Both the position numbers and the translations under genes were made by a program. DNA of 27,852 bases, from assembly GCA_937967685.1 (NCBI GenBank), contig CALBTX010000043.1, positions 1 to 27,852 on the forward strand, in the 5' to 3' direction. Below the pieces are notes generated by a model that had not been told where the DNA came from, ran no database searches, and saw only the letters and a program-made list of their open reading frames with translations. Origin of the DNA: an uncultured Bacillaceae bacterium. Lineage in GTDB: Bacteria; Bacillota; Bacilli; Caldalkalibacillales; Caldalkalibacillaceae. Of this stretch, positions 1 through 7,464 are shown piece by piece; within the stretch, counting starts at the first letter, position 1, and each line of letters begins with the position of its first letter.

Positions 1-683
1 TTGCCGACTTCAGCGGCAATTTCCTCTTGAAAAGCGACTAATTTTTTAATTTCCTCATGGCCGAAGAGAATCGCTTCCAGCATCTTTTTTTCAGGCACTT
101 CCTGGGCATTGGCTTCAACCATGTTCACCCCATACTTCGTCCCGGCTACCGCCAGGCGAATGTCACTTTTCTCATTTTGCTCCTGCGTGGGATTGATGAT
201 CAGTTGCCCATCTACCAAGCCGACATGCACGCCGGCAATCGGACCGTTAAACGGAATATCAGAAATCATCAGAGCCAATGACGAACCGATCATCGCCGCC
301 ATTTCGGGAGAACAATCCTGGTCAACAGACATGACCGTGTTAATGATTTGAACCTCATTGCGAAATCCTTCGTCAAACAAAGGGCGGATCGGCCGGTCAA
401 TCAAGCGGCTGGCCAACACTGCTTTTTCGCTCGGTCGGCCCTCTCTTTTAATAAAACCTCCCGGGATTTTACCAACGGCATAAAGTCTTTCCTCATAGTT
501 GACAGTTAAAGGAAAAAAATCAAGATCTTTAGCTTCTTTCGAAGCGGTGACTGTCGATAAAACGGCCGTATCGCCGTAACGGACCATGACCGCACCATTC
601 GCTTGCTTGGCCAATTTGCCGATTTCAAACGTTAACTTTCGGCCGGCCCAGTCCATCGTATACGTTCTCATGTCTTCAGTCAT
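1..683 (-). CDS. pnp: Polyribonucleotide nucleotidyltransferase (PNPase), N-terminal part
   Basis: Partial gene: the start is present and the 3' part runs off the left edge, leaving about 227 codons. PNPase degrades RNA phosphorolytically from the 3' end and is a main mRNA decay enzyme in Bacilli. The visible part is the first RNase PH domain and the start of the linker helices, with family stretches such as MVRYGDTAVL, FFPLTVNYEERLYA, GGFIKREGRPSEKA and SRLIDRPIRPLF. The chosen ATG at 683 gives MTEDMRTYTMDWAGR and lies 11 bases after an AGGAGG sequence; an ATG three codons further in, at 671, is a possible alternative. It is the last gene of the set, downstream of the rpsO terminator, so it probably has its own promoter in the 684-804 gap, although I could not pick a convincing one. 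Confidence 0.97.
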   Translation of the reverse strand, partial: MTEDMRTYTMDWAGRKLTFEIGKLAKQANGAVMVRYGDTAVLSTVTASKEAKDLDFFPLTVNYEERLYAVGKIPGGFIKREGRPSEKAVLASRLIDRPIRPLFDEGFRNEVQIINTVMSVDQDCSPEMAAMIGSSLALMISDIPFNGPIAGVHVGLVDGQLIINPTQEQNEKSDIRLAVAGTKYGVNMVEANAQEVPEKKMLEAILFGHEEIKKLVAFQEEIAAEVG

Positions 684-804
684 CCGAATGTAATCCTCCT
701 CTCAAATACGTATATTTCTAGAATAAATATAGTATTTCCTTCTTTAAGGTGTATTAAAATATCAGCTGATACGACTTTAACGTGTCATATTGAAAAACAT
801 ATGT
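684..804 (-). other. pnp upstream region with a 12-bp palindrome
   Basis: Non-coding gap between the rpsO terminator and pnp. It is AT-rich and holds a perfect 12-bp palindrome, tatcagctgata, at 760-771. The only promoter-like elements are poor: ATGACA followed about 18 bases later by TGATAT, which would place the palindrome over the -10. I therefore give no firm promoter call. The palindrome could be an operator or a short hairpin in the pnp leader, or simply chance. Confidence 0.3.
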
Positions 805-831
805 AAAAAAGCGGGAAATTGTCCCGCTTTT
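805..831 (-). terminator. Rho-independent terminator of rpsO
   Basis: On the minus strand a 10-bp perfect stem (AAAAGCGGGA / TCCCGCTTTT) with a 5-base loop is followed by a run of T's (805-810). It begins 9 bases after the rpsO stop codon, so it ends the rpsO transcript and separates it from pnp. Confidence 0.9.
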
Positions 832-840
832 CCCGAACGT

Positions 841-1110
841 TTATCGACGCAAACCGAGCCGATTGATCAAAGTGCGATACCGAGTGATATCCTTTTTACG
901 CAAATAGTTCAGCAAATTACGTCGTTGACCGACCATTTTAAGCAAGCCTCGGCGTGAATGGTGATCTTTCTTATGCACCCGCAAATGTTCGTTAAGTTCA
1001 TTAATTTTTTCCGTAAGGATAGCAATTTGAACTTCCGGTGATCCGGTATCATTTTCATGCGTTTTAAATTGCTCGATAATCTCTTGTTTACGTTCTTGTG
1101 TCAATGCCAT
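841..1110 (-). CDS. rpsO: 30S ribosomal protein S15
   Basis: An 89-residue protein, the usual length for S15, which binds 16S rRNA early in assembly of the 30S platform. Diagnostic stretches include ENDTGSPEVQIAILTEKI, HKKDHHSRRGLL and GQRRNLLNYLRKKD. The reading frame stays open for 45 more codons upstream, but the ATG at 1110 is the start: it is preceded by AAGGAGGTGACAAGG and gives the standard MALTQERK N-terminus. The gene sits between ribF and pnp as in other Bacillales. The 130 bases upstream fold into hairpins and carry a promoter candidate, which points to S15 autoregulation. A strong terminator follows the stop codon. Confidence 0.98.
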   Translation of the reverse strand: MALTQERKQEIIEQFKTHENDTGSPEVQIAILTEKINELNEHLRVHKKDHHSRRGLLKMVGQRRNLLNYLRKKDITRYRTLINRLGLRR

Positions 1111-1231
1111 CCTTGTCACCTCCTTATCGTTTCTCATCCCCTGGGGCTTAGCCAGGCGTCGGTGAATCGCCAAGCCAAGCGGCAGGTTGTCTCGAAGGAC
1201 ATCCAACGTTTGCCAACTGAAGAATGTCCTT
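1111..1231 (-). promoter_or_regulatory. Structured rpsO 5' leader (probable S15 autoregulatory element)
   Basis: On the minus strand the leader holds two stems. The first is an 8-bp pair AAGGACAT/ATGTCCTT (1224-1231 with 1195-1202). The second is a 13-bp stem with one mismatch and two G-U pairs, arms at 1146-1158 and 1168-1180 with a 9-base loop. The SD of rpsO follows directly. S15 autoregulation through structured mRNA leaders is established in Geobacillus and several other bacteria; assigning this leader to that class is inference from position and fold. Confidence 0.55.
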
Positions 1232-1235
1232 ACAT

Positions 1236-1264
1236 ACAATATCATATATTGAACTCCTTGTCGA
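1236..1264 (-). promoter_or_regulatory. Candidate SigA promoter for rpsO
   Basis: On the minus strand TCGACA (1259-1264) is followed by a 17-base spacer and an extended -10, TGATATTGT (-10 hexamer 1236-1241). It overlaps the 3' end of ribF. Transcription would begin near 1229-1231, at the base of the first leader hairpin, which makes the call coherent although the hexamers are only 5/6 and 4/6 matches. Confidence 0.5.
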
Positions 1265-2216
1265 GCTTCAACCGGCGTTTGGTCTCATGGACATCCTGCT
1301 CGATCTGTGCTTTCAACTCTTTAACGGACGGGAACTTCCGTTCTGCACGGATGTAAGCAACAAATTGAACACGTAAGGTTTCTCCGTAAAGATCGTCATC
1401 TAAATCGAACAGATGCACTTCCATTTCCGGTTGAGCATACACCCCGTCAAATGTCGGCTTTCTCCCCAAATTAAGGACGCCGTTAAACTGGTCAGCTTTT
1501 CGTTGCACCTTGACGGCATAAACGCCTTCTTTGGGCAACACATAAGGTTGATGCAACTTTATATTGGCTGTCGGGAAACCGATCGTCCTTCCTCTTTTCT
1601 CTCCGTGGACGACCTCTCCGGAACAGCTGTGATAGCGGCCTAAAAGGGGAAAAACGTCTCCGACGCGTCCTTCGGCCAGCAAGCGTCTGACACGCGATGA
1701 ACTGATCTTCTCCTGCTGATAATCAATCGAAGGGAGAATGTGCGCCTTGAAAGCGGACGTTGTTTGACTCCACGTTTCCAACGTCTCGCTATTTCCCGTC
1801 CCCTTTTGGCCAAATCGAAAATCAAATCCGGTGACGATGTGCTTAATGTTGAGCCCGATAATAAACCGTTCGACGAATTGTTCAGGGGTCAGTTTGGAAA
1901 ATGGAGCAGTAAATTCAACGACAAAAACGGCATCCAGCCCCATTTGTTCTAATAGGGACAGCTTATCGGGCAGCGGCGTTAAATAAGACGGCTTCACCCG
2001 ACCCAAAACGACAAGCGGATGCGGGTGGAAAGTGAGCACACCCGAGGACAGTTGATCTCGCTCAGCCAGTTGCAAAGCCTTGCCGATCACTTGTTGATGA
2101 CCTTGATGTAATCCATCAAAATTGCCCACCGCAACGCTGAAACGATGCCGTTCAACGACGGCGGGTAAGTCATGAGGACCAAATTGATGAGCTTGGGCGA
2201 TGTTTATAACTTCCAT
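1242..2216 (-). CDS. ribF: Bifunctional riboflavin kinase / FAD synthetase
   Basis: A 324-residue enzyme that phosphorylates riboflavin to FMN and then adenylylates FMN to FAD (ribC in B. subtilis). The N-terminal nucleotidyltransferase domain shows GNFDGLHQGH near residues 32-41 and the SSSRVRRLL motif. The C-terminal flavokinase domain starts around residue 190 with GRTIGFPTANI, the PTAN motif that binds Mg-ATP. Length is normal for Bacilli. The ATG at 2216 has AGAAGGAG upstream, and this SD overlaps the truB stop, with only 11 bases between the genes. The stop codon lies within the rpsO promoter candidate. Confidence 0.97.
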   Translation of the reverse strand: MEVINIAQAHQFGPHDLPAVVERHRFSVAVGNFDGLHQGHQQVIGKALQLAERDQLSSGVLTFHPHPLVVLGRVKPSYLTPLPDKLSLLEQMGLDAVFVVEFTAPFSKLTPEQFVERFIIGLNIKHIVTGFDFRFGQKGTGNSETLETWSQTTSAFKAHILPSIDYQQEKISSSRVRRLLAEGRVGDVFPLLGRYHSCSGEVVHGEKRGRTIGFPTANIKLHQPYVLPKEGVYAVKVQRKADQFNGVLNLGRKPTFDGVYAQPEMEVHLFDLDDDLYGETLRVQFVAYIRAERKFPSVKELKAQIEQDVHETKRRLKLDKEFNI

Positions 2217-2227
2217 AAGGGCTCCTT

Positions 2228-3139
2228 CTAAACTTGAAATACTTTTTTAGGTTTAATGAGATAAGGTTTGGCTGATTCGTACAGCGCCACAAATTGGTCG
2301 CGCCGGTCATATATACGATAGATTTGATTTTCCTTCACGTTGAATGGGATGTGAATCGTTTGACCAAACTTAATCCGTTTGATGAAATCATCATTTAGGG
2401 TCATCCTGGGAAAACGGTCTAATCCCGCATCCATTCGGTGAAGATTGTTTTGCCAATCTTGCCTGCCCCAACGTTCAATGTCTGCCAAAGTGACGCTTTC
2501 CTCCAGGGTAAATCGGCCGCTTCTCGTACGGGTTAAAGCAGAAACGTGAGCCGGGTGCCCTAAAGCGCGGCCAAGATCAACACCTAACGTGCGAATGTAT
2601 GTTCCTTTGGAACACAATACCCGAATCAAAAATTTAGGATACGGTCCTTCAGGATCATATCTCAGTAATTCCAAATGGTGAATCAGGACCGTTCGCGGCT
2701 TTCTGTCCACTTCCTTACCTTCAAAAGCATATTCGTAAAGTCTTTTCCCGTTCACTTTCACCGCCGAATACATCGGGGGAACTTGTTCAACCGGGCCGAT
2801 AAATTGTTTCAGGACGTTCAAGAGTTCACGCTCTTTGGGCGGGTCTATCAAGGGTTCGTCTTCCACCGCGTCCCCCGACTGATCTTCAGTCGTCGTTGAC
2901 TTTCCCAAAGTAATTTCAGCCACGTATTCTTTTTCATCCAGCGTCAGAAATTCGATGACTCGTGTGGCCTTCCCTAAGCAAACAGGAAGCACCCCTGTCA
3001 CTTCGGGATCCAAAGTGCCTGTATGCCCGACTTTTTTCGTCTGGGATAGCTTGCGGATTTTTGCGACACAATCGTGTGAAGTGTATCCTTTCGGCTTGTT
3101 TAAAATTAAAATCCCGTCGACACCACGCTTATGACTCAT
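2228..3139 (-). CDS. truB: tRNA pseudouridine(55) synthase TruB
   Basis: Makes pseudouridine 55 in the T-loop of tRNAs. The catalytic motif GHTGTLDP is present (Asp at about residue 44), followed by GVLPVCLGKATR and the KSTTTED region; the C-terminal third resembles the PUA-like tail that grips the tRNA. At 303 residues it is of normal length. Two adjacent ATG codons (3142 and 3139) could start it. The weak SD-like GGTGAT is 2 bases from the first and 5 from the second, so I chose the second. It is separated by about 60 bases from nrnA and by 11 from ribF, and probably belongs to the nusA-infB operon. Confidence 0.97.
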   Translation of the reverse strand: MSHKRGVDGILILNKPKGYTSHDCVAKIRKLSQTKKVGHTGTLDPEVTGVLPVCLGKATRVIEFLTLDEKEYVAEITLGKSTTTEDQSGDAVEDEPLIDPPKERELLNVLKQFIGPVEQVPPMYSAVKVNGKRLYEYAFEGKEVDRKPRTVLIHHLELLRYDPEGPYPKFLIRVLCSKGTYIRTLGVDLGRALGHPAHVSALTRTRSGRFTLEESVTLADIERWGRQDWQNNLHRMDAGLDRFPRMTLNDDFIKRIKFGQTIHIPFNVKENQIYRIYDRRDQFVALYESAKPYLIKPKKVFQV

Positions 3140-3166
3140 CATGGATCACCAAAAACTTTCTTTCAA

Positions 3167-3195
3167 GACTTTCGCTCATCGGGAGACTTTCGCTC
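3167..3195. repeat. Direct repeat agactttcgctc in the nrnA-truB gap
   Basis: Two perfect copies of a 12-base sequence, at 3167-3178 and 3184-3195, start 17 bases apart in the 63-bp gap between nrnA and truB. No inverted structure or terminator is seen here. Function unknown; possibly the trace of a small duplication. Confidence 0.5.
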
Positions 3196-3202
3196 GTCAG
3201 TT

Positions 3203-4195
3203 TCAACAGCGATCAATAAAGGCTTCACGCAATTGTTTGATCAGCACTTGCCGGGCTTGATCGAGCGTTCCTGCAAAAGTGTATCCGGCAGCTCTCACAT
3301 GGCCACCTCCTCCGAAAGATTGCGCCAAGGTGGCAACGTTGACCTTTTGTCTTGAACGCAGAGACACCTTGACTTCACTGTCGGAAATTTCCTTGAGCAA
3401 CACGCCAACTTCCACGCCTTCGACATTGCGGGCATAGGAAACCAGCCCGTCCACATCATCTTTGGAAGCACCTGCTTCACGCATATCTTCGACTGAAACG
3501 GAGATGATGGCCACCTTGCGTTCAAGGACAAACTCCAATCGATGCAAGGCCTTCTTCAGCAGTTGCAGTTGTTCCACGCTCATCGTTTCCAAAGCAAGTT
3601 CAGCAATCTTCCCGGGATTCAAATCATAAGCCAATAAAGCGGCTGCCACGCGCAACACTTTTTCATTCGTATTCGCATAGCGAAAACCGCCTGTATCTGT
3701 CAGCAAACCGGAATATAAGGGCTGAGCAATTTCTTTGTGCAAAAGATCCGGAAAATAAGATTGAATCAAATCAAACAATATTTCCGTGGTCGAAGCTGCC
3801 TCGGGTTGAATCACGTTGACTGTTCCGAAACGGGTATTAGTGGGATGATGATCGATATTGAGCAGCAAAGCATCTGCAGCAATATGATTGACGGCTTGGC
3901 CCAACCGGTCTTGATCGGCCGCATCCAGGGCGATGACTGCCGAAAACGTTCGGCCCAGCGAACGCGAGCCAAGATTAACAACGTCATGAAATCCTTCCAA
4001 AAAAGAAAATCTTTTGGGCAGCGGACCATCATTGGCCAAAGTATACGTTTTACCCATCTTTTTCAGGAGGTGGGCCATGGCTAAAAGCGAACCGGTTGCA
4101 TCGCCGTCGGGATGAACGTGTGAAACGATCAAAAAATCATCTTGCTCTTCAAGCCAGCGAACGGCTTCCTTGAATGATTGTTGATAATGGTCCAT
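3203..4195 (-). CDS. nrnA: DHH/DHHA1 phosphoesterase, NrnA-type oligoribonuclease / pAp phosphatase
   Basis: A 330-residue DHH-family phosphoesterase. NrnA proteins hydrolyse very short RNAs from one end and dephosphorylate pAp, finishing RNA decay in organisms without Orn. The DHH domain shows HVHPDGDA (about residues 26-33), an ALDAADQDR strand and NIDHHPTN (about 114-121), all metal ligands. The C-terminal DHHA1 domain ends with the GGGGHVRAAG motif. In B. subtilis nrnA (ytqI) is elsewhere on the chromosome; in Paenibacillus and Clostridia a DHH gene is found between rbfA and truB as here. The SD before ATG 4195 is weak (AGTAGGCG), and the gene starts 9 bases after rbfA, so translational coupling is likely. 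Confidence 0.93.
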   Translation of the reverse strand: MDHYQQSFKEAVRWLEEQDDFLIVSHVHPDGDATGSLLAMAHLLKKMGKTYTLANDGPLPKRFSFLEGFHDVVNLGSRSLGRTFSAVIALDAADQDRLGQAVNHIAADALLLNIDHHPTNTRFGTVNVIQPEAASTTEILFDLIQSYFPDLLHKEIAQPLYSGLLTDTGGFRYANTNEKVLRVAAALLAYDLNPGKIAELALETMSVEQLQLLKKALHRLEFVLERKVAIISVSVEDMREAGASKDDVDGLVSYARNVEGVEVGVLLKEISDSEVKVSLRSRQKVNVATLAQSFGGGGHVRAAGYTFAGTLDQARQVLIKQLREAFIDRC

Positions 4196-4204
4196 TGTTA
4201 ACGC

Positions 4205-4555
4205 CTACTTTGTATCATCATTGACATCGCGAATCAGTTGTTCAATGCGCTGGCCGTATTCTATCGATTCATCAATCTTGAAAATGATTTCAGGTGTGTG
4301 CCGCAAACGGACCCGTTTGCCAATTTCGGAACGGATAAAACCGGAGGCTTTTTCAATCGCCTGCAAAGTATCTTCCTTCTGTTGATTTTCTCCGAAAACA
4401 CTTATATACACTTTGGCTTGTTGGAGATCTCCGCTCATTTCCACCCCCGTCACCGTCACGAAGCCGATGCGGGGATCTTTCAGTTCATGTTGAAATAAGT
4501 GGCTCAACTCTTTTTTGATTTGTTCACCTACACGATGCACACGCACATTGCTCAT
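4205..4555 (-). CDS. rbfA: Ribosome-binding factor A
   Basis: A 116-residue single KH-like-domain protein that binds pre-30S particles and helps mature the 5' end of 16S rRNA. Recognisable by RVGEQIKKELSHLF, the DPRIGFVTVTGVEMSGDL segment, AKVYISV and the RHTPEIIFKID strand. Length is standard. The ATG at 4555 is preceded by AGGAGTGATAGAAG. Only 37 bases separate it from the infB stop; ylxP, which lies here in B. subtilis, is missing. Confidence 0.96.
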   Translation of the reverse strand: MSNVRVHRVGEQIKKELSHLFQHELKDPRIGFVTVTGVEMSGDLQQAKVYISVFGENQQKEDTLQAIEKASGFIRSEIGKRVRLRHTPEIIFKIDESIEYGQRIEQLIRDVNDDTK

Positions 4556-4592
4556 CTTCTATCACTCCTGTGCCTTCGCATTTTTTCTCGTT

Positions 4593-6836
4593 TTAACGGG
4601 CGATCTCTTCCATGATATAAGCCTCGATCATATCCCCTTCCTTAATATCATTGAAGTTTTCGATGGTGATGCCGCATTCGTAGCCGCTTTGTACTTCCCG
4701 GACATCATCTTTAAACCGTTTCAGATCATTGACTTGACCTTCATGGATGACGACGCCATCCCGGATCAGGCGCACTTTGGCATCGCGGGTGATTTTCCCT
4801 TCCTGGACATAGGAGCCTGCGATCGTTCCCACTTTGGACACTTTGAAAATTTGCCGGACTTCGGCCATCCCGATGACTTTTTCCTTATATTCGGGATCGA
4901 GCATCCCTTTCATCGCCCGTTCCATTTCCTCAATGGCATCGTAAATCACCCGATGCAAACGGATGTCCACTCCTTCACGCTTGGCCGTCTGACTGACGCC
5001 CGGTTGCGGACGCACATTGAAGCCGATGACAATGGCCTGCGATGCCGCGGCTAACGTGATGTCCGATTCCGTAATCGCCCCGACACCGGAGTGGATGATC
5101 TTCACCCGCACATCGTCCACTTCAATTTTTTCCAAAGACGCTTTCAACGCTTCAACAGAACCGTGAACATCCGCCTTCAGGATGAGGTTCAGTTCCTTCA
5201 TCTCCCCTTGCTTAATTTGTTCAAATAATTGGTCTAAGTTGACGCCCCCAGTGGCTTCCCGTTCAGATTCTTTTTGTCTTAATGCGCGCGCTTCGCCAAT
5301 GGCACGAGCTTTCTTTTCATCTACAAATACTTTGAATTGGTCACCCGCTTGAGGCACATCGTGCAATCCGGTAATTTCCACCGGTGTGGATGGACCCGCT
5401 TTTTTCAGCCTTTTTCCACGGTCATTGCTCATGGCCCGGACGCGTCCGAACGTGTTTCCGACAACGATCGGATCACCGACCCGCAATGTTCCGGATTGGA
5501 CAAGCACCGTGGCCACCGATCCTTTACCTTTATCAAGTTTCGCTTCAATCACTGTTCCCCGGGCCAGTTTATCCGGATTGGCCTTCAATTCTTCAACTTC
5601 AGCCACAAGGAGGACCATTTCCATGAGATCGTCCAGCCCTTTTTTATGCAAGGCCGAAACTTCAACAAAGATCGTTTCGCCTCCCCATTCTTCAGGGACG
5701 AGGTCCAATTCGGTCAATTCCTGTTTGATCCGGTCAGGGTTGGCTCCTTCTTTATCCATTTTGTTCACGGCCACGATGATAGGGACTTCGGCGGCCTTGG
5801 CGTGGTTGATCGCTTCTCTCGTTTGAGGCATCACTCCGTCGTCCGCTGCGACAACAATGATGGCCACATCCGTCACCTCAGCCCCCCTGGCCCTCATGGT
5901 CGTAAACGCTTCGTGCCCCGGCGTATCGAGGAAGGTTATTTTCTTGCCGCTGTATTCAATCTGGTATGCGCCGATATGCTGGGTGATGCCGCCGGCTTCT
6001 TCGGAAGTGACATTCGTATGGCGCAGCGCATCCAAAAGCGTCGTTTTGCCGTGATCGACATGACCCATCACTGTCACAACCGGCGGTCTTTCTTGCAATT
6101 TTTCAGGATCGTCTTCTTCCTTGATGAGTTCAAACTGTGTTTCGTCAACCACTTTTTTCTCTTCCACTTCCACGCCGTACTCGTCAGCCAAGAGACGAAT
6201 CACATCCATGTCCAGCTCTTGATTAATCGTAGCCATCGTTCCCAAAAGCATGAGTTTTTTAATGATTTCGGACGGTTCTTTGGCCAGATTTTGAGCCAGT
6301 TCACCCACTGTTAACGGTCCGGATACCGTTATTTTTTCTATTTTTTTTGTTTCAGACACCGGGGACTGTTTCTTGTTGCGCGCTTTATGTCCTTTTTTGT
6401 TTTTCGGTTTTGTTGCTTTCTTTTGTTCCGGACGCGGTTTGTGATGCTGAACTTGTTTTTTGTTTGCCTTCTGCTCCGTCTTTAGCTGCTCACGGTTCGT
6501 TTTCCGCTGGTCAACTTGCTTTGTGTGGACATCCTGCTTGGCGTTGCCTTTCGTTTTCGGTCTGGATTTAGGCTGTCTCTTCGCCGCACTTTTGGACTGA
6601 GACGCTGCCCTGTCGTTTGACTGAACCTGTTTTCGTTGGCGTTTCTCTTGCGGATCCACTCCGCTTTTTAAATCTTTCATATATTGTTCCACTTGAGCCA
6701 TCATGTCTTCATTCATCACACTCATATGGTTGCGAATATCGAAATTGAGGCGTTTTAAAATTTGAATGACTTCCTTACTCGTCATTTCCTGAGATCTGGC
6801 ATATTCATAGATTCTCATTTTGTTCATTTTAGTCAT
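4593..6836 (-). CDS. infB: Translation initiation factor IF-2
   Basis: A 747-residue GTPase that brings fMet-tRNA to the 30S subunit and promotes subunit joining. An N-terminal IF2N domain (RIYEYARSQEMTSKEVIQIL, about residues 7-55) leads to a Lys/Gln-rich low-complexity linker (about 60-160), then a second IF2N domain (about 170-225). The G domain shows GHVDHGKT (258-265), GGIT (282-285), DTPGH (304-308) and NKMD (358-361), followed by the beta-barrel and fMet-tRNA-binding domains. The frame is open for 22 codons further upstream, but ATG 6836 is chosen: GGGGGTGA is spaced correctly, it gives the family N-terminus, and it starts just 4 bases after the ylxQ stop. Confidence 0.98.
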   Translation of the reverse strand: MTKMNKMRIYEYARSQEMTSKEVIQILKRLNFDIRNHMSVMNEDMMAQVEQYMKDLKSGVDPQEKRQRKQVQSNDRAASQSKSAAKRQPKSRPKTKGNAKQDVHTKQVDQRKTNREQLKTEQKANKKQVQHHKPRPEQKKATKPKNKKGHKARNKKQSPVSETKKIEKITVSGPLTVGELAQNLAKEPSEIIKKLMLLGTMATINQELDMDVIRLLADEYGVEVEEKKVVDETQFELIKEEDDPEKLQERPPVVTVMGHVDHGKTTLLDALRHTNVTSEEAGGITQHIGAYQIEYSGKKITFLDTPGHEAFTTMRARGAEVTDVAIIVVAADDGVMPQTREAINHAKAAEVPIIVAVNKMDKEGANPDRIKQELTELDLVPEEWGGETIFVEVSALHKKGLDDLMEMVLLVAEVEELKANPDKLARGTVIEAKLDKGKGSVATVLVQSGTLRVGDPIVVGNTFGRVRAMSNDRGKRLKKAGPSTPVEITGLHDVPQAGDQFKVFVDEKKARAIGEARALRQKESEREATGGVNLDQLFEQIKQGEMKELNLILKADVHGSVEALKASLEKIEVDDVRVKIIHSGVGAITESDITLAAASQAIVIGFNVRPQPGVSQTAKREGVDIRLHRVIYDAIEEMERAMKGMLDPEYKEKVIGMAEVRQIFKVSKVGTIAGSYVQEGKITRDAKVRLIRDGVVIHEGQVNDLKRFKDDVREVQSGYECGITIENFNDIKEGDMIEAYIMEEIAR

Positions 6837-6840
6837 CGGT

Positions 6841-7170
6841 TCACCCCCGTAAATGTTCACTTTCCTCCGTATATTGTTGCATCTTAGCGGCAAAACCTTC
6901 ATCGGTCACTCCGACAACGACCCGTCCTTCTTTTTTGCCTATGGCATGCCCCAACGTGTACCGTGAAGAGGAAATATGGTAAGGAACTCGATAATAAGTG
7001 CATTTGTCCGTTAGTTTCTTCATTGTATTTGCAGATGCATCCTCAGCCAGAAGGACAAAACAAACGTGTCCTTTCCTGATGCCAGTGATGACCCTGTCCT
7101 CCCCTGAAATGATTTTGCCGGCCCGCATGGCCAAACCTAACAATTGAAAAAGTTTCGGGTCCACTGTCAT
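6841..7170 (-). CDS. ylxQ: YlxQ, L7Ae-family RNA-binding protein
   Basis: A 109-residue member of the L7Ae/L30e/Gadd45 fold, a family that binds kink-turn RNA. Typical features are LLGLAMRAGKIISGED near the N-terminus, VLLAEDAS in the middle and the YTLGHAIGK segment. It is usually encoded between ylxR and infB, as here. Its exact cellular role in Bacilli is not settled. ATG 7170 lies 7 bases after the ylxR stop behind GTGAGGAGTGG, and the stop codon overlaps the SD region of infB, so the genes look translationally coupled. Confidence 0.94.
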   Translation of the reverse strand: MTVDPKLFQLLGLAMRAGKIISGEDRVITGIRKGHVCFVLLAEDASANTMKKLTDKCTYYRVPYHISSSRYTLGHAIGKKEGRVVVGVTDEGFAAKMQQYTEESEHLRG

Positions 7171-7177
7171 CCACTCC

Positions 7178-7441
7178 TCACTTGCTAACGTTTTGCGCCA
7201 GCTGTTCGTACACTTGATCTTCCACTTTGGTCTTTAAGGCCCGGTCCAAACCTTTATTTTTTTTAGCCAAGGTAAAGCAGTCTTCGGTAGGGCAAATATA
7301 AGCACCTCTGCCTGACACTTTTCCGGTGGGATCCGTCTGAATGTCTCCTTGAGGTGTACGAACAACCCGCATTAATTCTTTTTTGGGCTTCATTTCTTGA
7401 CAAGCCACGCACTTTCTCATCGGAATTTTTCTGCGTTTCAT
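7178..7441 (-). CDS. ylxR: YlxR / RnpM family RNA-binding protein
   Basis: An 87-residue DUF448 protein between nusA and ylxQ. The CVAC...K segment near the N-terminus, the RVVRTPQGDI strand and the family signature GRGAYIC are all visible, with further Cys residues that may bind metal. The family (renamed RnpM in B. subtilis) binds the RNase P RNA and modulates its activity. ATG 7441 has GGGGGAG six bases upstream. It follows the nusA stop by 23 bases in the rimP-nusA-infB operon. Confidence 0.95.
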   Translation of the reverse strand: MKRRKIPMRKCVACQEMKPKKELMRVVRTPQGDIQTDPTGKVSGRGAYICPTEDCFTLAKKNKGLDRALKTKVEDQVYEQLAQNVSK

Positions 7442-7464
7442 GTTCGCTCCCCCTGTTCTAAGGA

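Noticed and set aside
1111..1245. In-frame 45-codon upstream extension of rpsO
   Set aside because: S15 is 89 residues in this group, the internal ATG has a perfect SD, and the extension overlaps a structured leader.
4515..5054. Plus-strand open frame of 179 codons
   Set aside because: Antisense to the end of infB and the start of rbfA; no SD and no family features.
5337..6314. Long open frame of 325 codons on the plus strand inside infB
   Set aside because: It is antisense to the conserved IF-2 GTPase domain, its product (rich in Phe, His, Arg) resembles no family, and it lacks an SD. It is a shadow of infB codon use.
6837..6902. 22-codon upstream extension of infB into ylxQ
   Set aside because: It overlaps ylxQ, lacks an SD and is not part of the IF-2 N-terminus; ATG 6836 has GGGGGTGA.
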